DNA of 64,000 nucleotides, from NCBI RefSeq assembly GCF_023898315.1, contig NC_064621.1:534027383-534091382 (forward strand), given 5' to 3'. This stretch comes from Schistocerca nitens. Lineage: Eukaryota; Arthropoda; Insecta; Orthoptera; Acrididae. The notes beneath the pieces are model-generated. The model saw nothing but the letters and a program-made list of their open reading frames with translations. It was not told where the DNA came from and made no database searches. Below, piece by piece: positions 55,778 to 64,000 of the stretch. Every line of letters begins with the position of its first letter. Within the stretch, counting starts at the first letter, position 1. Both the position numbers and the translations under genes were made by a program.

Positions 55778-58739
55778 ATGATGATCTCTCCATTTGCAAA
55801 AGATTCCGGAATAGTATCCCATTCGGATCTCCGGGAGGGGACTGCCAAGGGGGAGGTTACCATGAGAAAAAGATTGAATAATCAACGAAAGGATAACGTT
55901 CTACGAGTCGGGGCGTGGAATGTCAGAAGCTTGAACATGGTAGGGAAACTAGAAAATCTGAAAAGGGAAATGCAAAGGCTCAATCTAGATATAGTAGGGA
56001 TCAGTGAAGTGAAGTGGAAGGAAGACAAGGATTTCTGGTCATATGAGTATCGGGCAATATCAACAGCAGCAGAAAATGGTATAACAAGTGTAAGATTCGT
56101 TATGAATAGGAAGGTAGGGCAGAGGGTGTGTTACTGTGAACAGCTCAGTGACAGGGTTGTTCTAATCAGAATCGACGGCAGACCAACACCGACAACGATA
56201 GTTCAGGTATACATGCCGACATCGCAAGCTGAAGATGAACAGATAGAGAAAGTGTATGAGGATATTGAAAGGGTAATGCAGTATGTAAAGGGGGACGAAA
56301 ATTTAATAGTCATGGGCGACTGGAATGCAGTTGTAGGGGAAGGAGTAGAAGAAAAGGTTACAGGAGAATATGGGCTTGGGACGAGGTATGAAAGAAGAGA
56401 AAGACTGAGTTCTGTAACAAGTTTCAGCTAGTAATAGCGAATACCCTGTTCAAGAATCACACGAGAAGGAGGTATACTTGGAAAAGGCCGGGAGATACGG
56501 GAAGATTTCAATTCGATTACATCAGGGTCAGAGAGAGATTCCGAAATCAGATACTGGATTGTAAGGCGTACCCAGGAGCAGATATACACTCAGATCACAA
56601 TATAGTAGTGATGAAGAGTAGGCTGAAGTTCAAGATATTAGTCAGGAAGAATCAATACGCAAAGAAGTGGGATACGGAAGTACTAAGGAATGACGAGATA
56701 CGTTTGAAGTTCTCTAACGCTATAGATACAGCAATAAGGAATAGGGCAGGAGGCAGTACAGTTGAAGAGGAATGGACATCTCTAAAAAGGGCCATCACAG
56801 AAGTTGGGAAGGAAAACATAGGTACAAAGACGGTAGCTGCGAAGAAACCATGGGTAACAGAAGAAATACTTCAGTTGATTGATGAAAGGAGGAAGTACAA
56901 ACATGTTCCGGGAAAATCAAGAATACAGAAATACAAGTCGCTGAGGAATTAAATAAATAGGAAGTGCAGGGAAGCTAAGACGAAATGGCAGGAAAAATGT
57001 GAAGACATCGAAAATGATATGATTGTCGGAAGGACAGACTCAGCATACAGGAAAGTCAAAACAACCTTTGGTGACATTAAAAGCAACGGTGGTAACATTA
57101 AGAGTGCAACGGGAATTCCACTGTTAAATGCAGAGGAGAGAGCAGATAGGTGGAAAGAATACATTGAAAGCCTCTATGAGGGTGAAGATTTGTCTGATGT
57201 GATAGAAGAAGAAACAGGAGTCGATTTAGAAGAGATAGGGGATCCAGTATTAGAATCGGAATTTAAAAGAGCTTTGGAGGACTTACGGTCAAATAAGGCA
57301 GAAGGGATTGATAACATTCCATCAGAATTTCTAAAATCATTGGGGGAAGTGGCAACAAAACGACTATTCACGTTGGTGTGTAGAATATATGAGTCTGGCG
57401 ACATACCATCAGACTTTCGGAAAAGCATCATCCACACAATTCCGAAGACGGAAAGAGCTGACAAGTGCGAGAATTGTCGCACAATCAGCTTAACAGCTCA
57501 TGCATCGAAGCTGCGTACAAGAATAATATACAGAAGAATGGAAAAGAAAATTGAGAATGCGCTAGGTGACGATCAGTTTGGCTTTAGGAAAAGTAAAGGG
57601 ACGAGAGAGGCAATTCTGACGTTAGGGCTAATAATGGAAGCAAGGCTAAAGAAAAATCAAGACACTTTCATAGGATTTGTCGACCTGGAAAAAGCGTTCG
57701 ACAATATAAAATGGTGCAAGCTGTTTGAGATTTTGAAAAAAGTAGGGGTAAGCTATAGGTAGAGACGGGTCATATACAATTTGTACAACAACCAAGAGGG
57801 AATAATAAGAGTGGACGATCAAGAACGAAGTGCTCGTATTAAGAAGAGTGTAAGACAAGGCTGTAGCCTTTCGCCCCTACTCTTCAATCTGTACATCGAG
57901 GAAGCAATGATGGAAATAAAAGAAACGTTCAGGAGTGGAATTAAAATACAAGGTGAAAGGATATCAATGATACGATTCGCTGATGACATTGCTATCCTGA
58001 GTGAAAGTGAAGAAGAATTAAATTATCTGCTGAACGGAATGAACAGTCTAATGAGTACACAGTATGGTTTGAGAGTAAATCGGAGAAAGGCGAAGGTAAT
58101 GAGAAGTAGTAGAAATGAGAACAGCGAGAAACTTAACATCAGGATTGATGGTCACGAAGTCAATGAAGTTAAGGAATTCTGCTACCTAGGCAGTAAAATA
58201 ACCATTGACGGACGGAGCAAGGAGGACATCTAAAGCAGACTCGCTATGGCAAAAAAGGCATTTCTGGCCAAGAGAAGTCTACTAATATCAAATACCGGCC
58301 TTAATTTGAGGAAGAAATTTCTGAGGATGTACGTCTGGAGTACAGCATTGTATGGTAGTGAAACATGGACTGTGGGAAAACCGGAACAGAAGAGAATCGA
58401 AGCATTTGAGATGTGGTGCTATAGACGAATGTTGAAAATTAGGTGGACTGATAAGATAAGGAATGAGGAGGTTCTACGCAGAATCGGAGAGGAAAGGAAT
58501 ATGTGGAAAACACTGATAAGGAGAAGGGACAGGATGATAGGACATCTGCTAAGACATGAGGGTATGACTTTCATGGTACTAGAGCGGCTGTAGAGGGCAA
58601 AAACTGTAGAGGAAGACAGAGATTGGAATACGTCAAGCAAATAATTGAGGACGTAGGTTGCAAGTGCTACTCTGAGATGAAGAGGTTAGCACAGGAAAGG
58701 AATTCGTGGCGGGCCGCGTCAAACCAGTCAGTAGACTGA
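55778..58739 (+). pseudogene. RTE endonuclease-reverse transcriptase, broken by several lesions
   Basis: Reading starts at ATG 55778 or, more likely, ATG 55862. The APE endonuclease has GAWNVRSLN (N), ISEVKW (E), MGDWNAVVG (D, N) and, after a frameshift near 56410, SDHNIVV (56595-56615). RT motif A is GFVDLEKAFDNI (57675-57710), motif B VRQGCSLSPLLFNLY (57850-57895), motif C MIRFADDIAIL (57967-58000). The C-terminal part has YGSETWTVGKPEQKRIEAFE (58349-58410), RRMLKIRWTDKI and GHLLRHEG, typical of the RTE/BovB group. Lesions: the shift near 56410, stops at 56950-56952, 57760-57762 and 58231-58233, and a frame break near 58590. Catalytic residues all remain. Confidence 0.92.
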
Positions 58740-58895
58740 TGACAAAAAACAAAAAAAGACACAAGTGACGCAATTTATCCAGTCCACTTACTATGTGACA
58801 AATGATAGTATTGATAAACTAAGAGGCATAACATACAGAGTGGCATGATAAAGAAAGGAAGCACGGAATGGGAGGTAAAAACAGAACACTAAATA

Positions 58896-60270
58896 CACTA
58901 AGTGATCAAAAGAATCCGGACACCCACAAAAACATACGTTTCTCATATTAGGTGCATTGTGCTGCCACCTACTGCCAGGTACTCCATATAAATGACCTCT
59001 GTAGTCGTTAGACATCGTGAGAGAGCAGAACGGGGCGCTCTGCGGAACTCACGGACTTCGAACGTGGTCAGGTGATTGGGGGTCACTTGTGTCATACGTC
59101 TGTACGTGAGCTTTCCACACTCCTAAACATCCCTAGGTCCACTGTTTCCGATTTGGTAGTGAAGTGGAAACGTGAACGGACACGTTCAGTACAAAAGCGT
59201 CCAGGCCGATCTCGTCTCTTGACAGAGACCACCAACAGTTGAAGAGCGTCGTAATGTGTAATAGGCAGACCATCAACCAGGAATTCCAAACTGCATCATG
59301 ATCCACTGCAAGTACTATGACAGTTAGGGGGGGGGGGGGGGGCGAGAAAACTTGGGTATCATGGTCAAGCGGTTGCTCATAAGCCACATATCACGCCGGT
59401 AAATGCCAAACGACGCCTCGCTTGGTACAAGGAGCGTAAACATTGGACATTGAACAGTGGAACGTTGTGTGGAGAGACGAATCACGGTGCACAATGTGGC
59501 GATCCGATGGCAAGGTGTGGGTATGGCGAATACCCAGTGAACGTCATCTGCCAGTGTGTGTAGTGCCAACAGTAAAATTCAGAGGCGGTGGTGTTATGGT
59601 GTGGTCGTGTTTTTCATGGAGGGGGCTTGCACTCCTTGTTTTGCGTGGCACTATCACAGCACAGGCCTACACTGATGTTTTAAGTACTTTCTCGCTTCTC
59701 ACTGTTGAAGAGAAATTCGGGGATAGCGACTGCATCTTTCAACACCATTGAGCACCTCTTCATAATGCACGGCTTGTAGCGGAGTGGTTACATGACAATA
59801 ACATCCCTGTAATGGACTGCCCTGCACGGAGTCCTGACCTGAATCCTACAGAACATCTTTGGCATGTTTTGGAACGCCAACTTCGTGCCAGTACTCACCG
59901 ACCGATATCGATACGTCTAATCAGTGCAGCACTCCGTGAAAAACGGGCTGCCATTCCCCAAGAAACCTTCCAGCACCTGATTGAACGTATGCCTGCGAGA
60001 GTGGAAGCTGTCACCTCTGCCTCGTGATGACTGGGTGTTGTGTGATGTCCTTAGGTTAGTTAGGTTTAAGTAGTTCTAAGTTCTAGGGGACTGATGACCT
60101 TAGAAGTTAAGTCCCATAGTGCTCAGAGCCATTTGAACCATTTTTTTGAAGCTGTCAGCAAGGCTAAGGGTGGGCCAACACCATACTGAATTCCAGCACA
60201 CCGATGAAGGGCACCACGAACTTGTGAGTAATTTTCAGCCAGGTGTCCGGATACTTTTGATTACATAGTG
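58896..60270 (+). mobile_element. Tc1-family transposon with inserted SINE, inactive
   Basis: TIRs CACTAAGTGATCAAAAGAAT (58896) and the inverse of ATACTTTTGATTACATAGTG (ending 60270), with TA at 58894-58895 and 60271-60272. Same family as 23528-24758. Transposase pieces: helix-turn-helix region 59050-59240, VVWRDESRCTMW (first D) near 59468, GGGVMVWSCFSW, then IFQHH followed by a stop (59735-59751), where the second catalytic D has become H. ARSPDLNPTEHLWHVLERQL with the catalytic E follows. A run of 16 G at 59327-59342 disrupts the N-terminal half. A family B SINE sits near the end of the gene. Confidence 0.93.
60014..60147 (+). mobile_element. SINE family B, 5' truncated, in Tc1
   Basis: Starts at CCTCTGCCTCGTGATGACTG, past the tRNA-like head, and continues into the shared body and tail. 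A 10-bp duplication, GAAGCTGTCA, at 60004-60013 and 60148-60157 comes from the transposase 3' end. Confidence 0.92.
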
Positions 60271-60272
60271 TA

Positions 60273-61160
60273 TCTTCGGGGATGACTTAACAACAGAATG
60301 GCACAAACGTGAAGAGGACGCTACGCGAGGACGTCCGGGGACATGGTGCTGTTTTGACTAGAATGGGGAACCGTCATAGAACGTCATGGGGCTGCTGTTC
60401 CACGGGTCCTGAGTGGCTTCGGCAGGTAGGGTTGCGGAACTTGCCCTGAAATGCTGCGCGCAACGTCTCAAGAGAGAGACCACATTATCCACTACGTGGC
60501 AAGATGGATATAATCCGACCTGCGCATAGCTGGCAGTACCACTAGATGTTTCTTTAGTATCTAGTCATATTACTTTTTAATTGACATTTTTCTTAATTTT
60601 TCTTACGTTTGATAGTTTTATATTTATTGCGTATTATCGAAAATACTTCTCATACTGAGTACAAGACAGATAGAGTCTCTCTCCGCCTGTAAGGGTAGCT
60701 GCTTTGGGAGCAGAGAGAAACGATTCTGGATGAATAGAGTAAGGTAAGCAGTTATATAAACAAGGACCGGCTTTCGTTATAACGTAATGATATGCAAACT
60801 TTTAAACGCTTTTCCACCGTACCTTTGTGTTTTGCGTAATATGTACTAATAATAATAATAAATAAAATAGTTACAAAATGGGAATGGGTTGCCAAACAGC
60901 CTTTGATAAACTCCATATCTCAGCCCATATTGTGATAGGATGTGTTCATATCCGGACTAGATCATAAAAGATTTATTCTTCTATAAACTATATAGCTAGG
61001 CTAATCATAACATCTATGAAAAAAATTATTTCTTGAAACACGTCAGGTTGTCGTTAAAGTTGTAATATTAATGAAAAAATTAATTTAGAGGGAATCCTCT
61101 TAATAGCGCACGAACATTGCAACAAAAGGGTTTAGTGTGGACTAGATGACTGTATGGTAA
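60273..61160. other. AT-rich DNA, no gene recognised
   Basis: AT-rich, with an AATAATAATAATAAATAAAA microsatellite at about 60848-60868. No frame worth reporting and no RNA gene. Confidence 0.5.
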
Positions 61161-61174
61161 GCCGTTTCTTTCAA

Positions 61175-61360
61175 ATGGCTCTGAGCATATGGGACCTAAC
61201 ATCTGAGGTCATCAGTCCCCTTGAACTTAGAACTACTTAAACCTAACTAACCTAAGGACATCACACACATCCATACCCGAGACAGGATTCGAACCTGCAC
61301 CGGAGCTGTCGCACGGTTCCGGATTGAAGTGCCTAGAACCGCTCGGTCACAACGGTTGGC
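61175..61360 (-). mobile_element. SINE family A
   Basis: Minus-strand copy with B-box GGATTCGAACC and an altered terminus (AACGGTTGGC instead of GGCCGGC). A 14-bp perfect duplication, GCCGTTTCTTTCAA, is at 61161-61174 and 61361-61374. Confidence 0.95.
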
Positions 61361-61374
61361 GCCGTTTCTTTCAA

Positions 61375-62034
61375 TAAAATATTTTTGCATACCATGAAGA
61401 GAGACGTACATGATGTAATAAAGTAAAACGTAAAAATAGGGGTAAAGTGATTGTACTTTTATCGTAATTATCAGGCAGATGTGAAGCATATCCTTAAAAT
61501 GTAGAAGACTAATCACAAGAAATGATTTATCATATGTTCCTCATGGGGATTCGTAATCACAAAACCATATCATTCCGCAAATTGAGGAATGAATGCCATC
61601 TTGAAGTACAATTTTGAATCTAATCTTTTGATTTATGCGCTGTCTTATCCCAATGTGGAAGAATTGCGTTTACATGTTCCTTGGAACAACAGTAATCTGT
61701 TTCACTTGGCGTATCCCTAATTATCTGAAAAGTGTTAATGGTTTTTAAGTTCACGAAGTTAGCTCCGAGGTCCATCAAGTTCCTTACCGGAAAGTGAAAA
61801 TAAAGCTAGAAAATTAATATAGTGTATTCTGAAGTCGACACACGAATCACAATACGAGTGAGTAGGCAGCCGGGTTGAAAACGAAGTTTTGTTGATTTGC
61901 GACAGTAGGAAGAATTGAACGTCTGCTGGCCATACTCAGTTCCTGAGGAAACATTCGATCATGAATTTCATTCTCAATGAACGCAGTTGTAGTAGTAATA
62001 ATAACAATAGTAATAGTCATATACTGCTATCGAA
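61375..62034. other. No gene recognised
   Basis: AT-rich with unrecognised short frames; a small GTA/ATA trinucleotide-rich patch lies at about 61987-62020, next to the RTE fragment. Confidence 0.45.
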
Positions 62035-62702
62035 TGTAGTGGAATTAAGTCGGGTGACGCTGAGCGAATTAGATTAGGAAATGAGACACTTAAAGTAGTA
62101 AAGGAGTCTTGCTATTTGGGGGGGCGAAATAACTGATGATGGTCGAATTAGAGAGGATATAAAATGTAGACTGGCAATGGCAAGGAAAGCGTTTCTGAAG
62201 AAGAGAAATTTGTTAACATCGAGTATAGATTTAAGTGTCAGGAAGTCGTTTCTGAAAGTATTTGTGTGGAGTGTAGCCATGTATGGAAGTGAAACATGGA
62301 CGATAACTAGTTTGGACAAGAAGAGAATAAAAGCTTTCGAAATGTGGTTCTACAGAAGAATGTTGAAGATTATATGGGTAGATCACATAACTAATGAGGA
62401 GGTATTGAACAGAACTGAGGAGAAGAGAAGTTTGTGGCAGAACTTGACTAGAAGAAGGGATCGGTTGGTAGGAGATGTTCTGAGGCATCAAGGGATCAAC
62501 AATTTACTATTGTAGGACAGCGTGGAGGGTAAAAATCGTAGAGGGAGACCAAGAGATGAATACACTAAGCAGATTCAGAAGGATGTAGGTTGCAGTAGGT
62601 ACTGGGAGATGAAGAAGCTTGCACAGGATAGAGTAGCATGGAGAGCTGCATCAAACCAGTCTCAGGACTGAAGACCACAACAGCAGCAACAACAACAACA
62701 AC
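62035..62702 (+). pseudogene. 3' fragment of a second RTE family with CAA tail
   Basis: Frames read RIREDIKCRLAMARKAFLKK (about 62140-62200), YGSETWTITSLDKKRIKAFE (62281-62340), RRMLKIIWVDHI, LVGDVLRHQGINN and, after a stop, a GRPRDEYTKQIQKDVGC .. WRAASNQS-like end near 62660. This is the same C-terminal domain as the RTE element at 58246-58739 but clearly another family (about half the residues differ). It ends in an AACAGCAGCAACAACAACAA tail (62688-62702), the microsatellite-type tail of RTE elements. It is 5' truncated. Confidence 0.85.
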
Positions 62703-63914
62703 ATACTGCTATCTGCATTTCTGCTCCGCAAGACAATGTACGGTGTGTGCCGGAGAATACGTGGAAAAAAATGTTGTTTGTCCACTTTACATGTACGCTC
62801 GTATAACATTTGATGGAAATTTGTTTCTTGAGTCGCAGTTTGGATCTCTGAATTTTTGTGAATGGAGCCTCCGGGGATTCATGACGTCTTTCTTGTAGCG
62901 TCTCCGATTAGAAATCTCTGAAGATTTCTGACATACTCCCCCTAATTAAACAAATTGGTGACTCAAATGCACAGCTTTTCTTTGAACGTTCTCCCTCTCT
63001 TATTAATCTAAGTTAGTAAGCTTTCTATACTGAGGAACTGTAATGAAGGATCGTTTCAACCAAGATTTTGTAAGCTAACTATTTTGCGTATGAATTAAAC
63101 GTCTATAATAGTTTTCCGATAAATATAAGTTTTTCATGTGCCTTTAACATGACTACATATATAGGACTGTTTTAGTTTTAAATCGTCATGTTAGAGGCAG
63201 CTGATTCCAGTGGCTGATCGGCAACAGTCTAATGATATCTGAACGTTGCATTTATGAAAGTTGAGAGTCAGCTGCCAATTTTTGCTCTGAGCGCTGATAG
63301 CCAGGAAGTCTATCTGCAGCACGATACAGTTTTCCATCGACGTAACGTTCCTGTCATTTTACCAATGAATAGTTTGCAGTTAAGACAATGCGTTCCCCAA
63401 CCCCTGAATCTCAAAAAGAGTCATAAATTTCTAAGAACAGCCTAAGAAAATGAAGTATCTGTTGACTTATTGCGACTCATTTTTAGGCCTTTAGGAATAA
63501 CTTTTCTTGCAACATGTAACGAAGTTAACTCCATTCTTGTATGATGAATCTAAATGGAAGTAATTTCTTCACAATAGTAGGGAACTTGAGTGGTTCTTCT
63601 AGCGATTCCGAAGGAGACACTTTACTTTTTGGTGGGAAGAGTTGGTTGTACTGGAAAGCTGTGCACACACTCTCGCTACACGGGAAGGTGCCAGAGTTCT
63701 GTTATTCCTGGGCTTTGTCTGGCGCTTAAATATAGAACAGAGATTCGATCTTGGGTGTCAGCTACGGCCAGCTTGTGTTCCTGTAGTGCCTCGTACTGCC
63801 ATCAGATCAGCACGCAAGTGTTCTCACAGCGAAATGAAAAGTCTCAGTAGAGAATGAGGCAGCAACGTTTGCTTCACTGTGCTACAGGAAGCTGAAGACT
63901 TGTGCGGAAAACGT

Positions 63915-63918
<4 letters not shown>
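62703..63918. other. No gene recognised
   Basis: Contains frames of up to 86 codons (for example 62638-62898 and 63590-63850) without recognisable domains. Nothing else supported. Confidence 0.45.
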
Positions 63919-63919
<1 letters not shown>

Positions 63920-63954
<35 letters not shown>

Positions 63955-64000
63955 GTGTGTGTGTGCGTGTGCGTGTGCATGTGTGTGTGTGTGTGTGTGT
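63920..64000. repeat. GT microsatellite, runs to the window edge
   Basis: Alternating TG with a few GC and CAT interruptions (near 63950, 63965-63980), continuing past the end of the window. Confidence 0.97.

Larger units (their letters stand above)
55173..58756 (+). mobile_element. RTE-clade non-LTR retrotransposon, near full length
   Basis: An exact 11-bp target duplication, AGACACAAGTG, flanks the block (55162-55172 and 58757-58767). The 3' end is GTAGACTGATGAC followed by an A-rich tail. The 5' 390 bp (55173-55560) contain three tRNA-like pieces described separately. The single long ORF region (55778-58739) encodes endonuclease and reverse transcriptase. All boundaries fit one retrotransposition event of 3.58 kb. 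Confidence 0.88.

Noticed and set aside
20434..61360. Functional tRNA genes at the GGTTCGAATCC boxes
   Set aside because: The heads lack a proper acceptor stem and terminator, run into a constant SINE body, and are flanked by target duplications.
1..64000. Encoded defence system, biosynthetic cluster, phage or operon
   Set aside because: No such gene families, ribosome-binding-site spacing or operon packing are present; the sequence is eukaryotic and made of transposable elements.

Overview
The window looks like a piece of a large, repeat-rich arthropod nuclear genome, most likely a grasshopper or locust (Schistocerca-like Orthoptera). I base this on sixteen copies of tRNA-derived SINEs with a shared body, on Tc1/mariner, R1, RTE and CR1/Jockey-like elements of the kind that fill such genomes, on an AT-rich background without bacterial-type gene packing, and on my memory of these repeat consensuses; no database search was possible. 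I recognise no host protein-coding gene, rRNA or functional tRNA. Almost everything that can be named is mobile DNA or tandem repeat.

Layout. 1-2.2 kb: LTR-like promoter stretches and a non-LTR retrotransposon 3' relic. 2.4-3.3 kb: a decayed hAT transposase. 3.6-6.1 kb: short Tc1, SINE and hairpin fragments. 6.1-7.3 kb: a large fold-back element. 7.5-16.4 kb: an ~8.9 kb satellite array of 72-74 bp monomers organised as 146-bp dimers and 218-bp trimers, with one SINE inserted near its right end. 16.4-20 kb: AT-rich DNA followed by a Ty3/gypsy-like gag-integrase remnant. 22.4-24.8 kb: one Tc1 element inserted inside another. 25.6-27.1 kb: mariner carrying a SINE. 27.6-34.7 kb: SINEs, a Tc1 interrupted by a SINE, and reverse transcriptase relics. 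34.75-36.16 kb: a Tc1-family transposon with 28-bp perfect inverted ends and an uninterrupted 346-codon transposase, the only apparently intact gene. 36.6-40.4 kb: three mariner elements. 41.8-45.9 kb: a five-element nest (Jockey/CR1-like relic containing a SINE that contains an R1-clade LINE that contains another SINE, plus a Tc1 in the LINE tail). 46.9-53.1 kb: relics of hAT, CR1/Jockey, piggyBac and a CR1-like endonuclease. 55.2-58.8 kb: a near full-length RTE-clade retrotransposon with an 11-bp target duplication. 58.9-60.3 kb: Tc1 with a SINE. 62.0-62.7 kb: a second RTE family 3' end. The window ends inside a GT microsatellite.

The elements relate mainly as hosts and guests of one another. 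At least seven of the sixteen SINE copies sit in other transposons or in the satellite, usually with target duplications that prove the order of insertion. Two SINE families share one body but have different tRNA-like heads. I did not find evidence for an unknown encoded system; the items most worth checking are the intact Tc1, the head-swapped SINEs, the tRNA-like leader of the RTE element, and the higher-order satellite.
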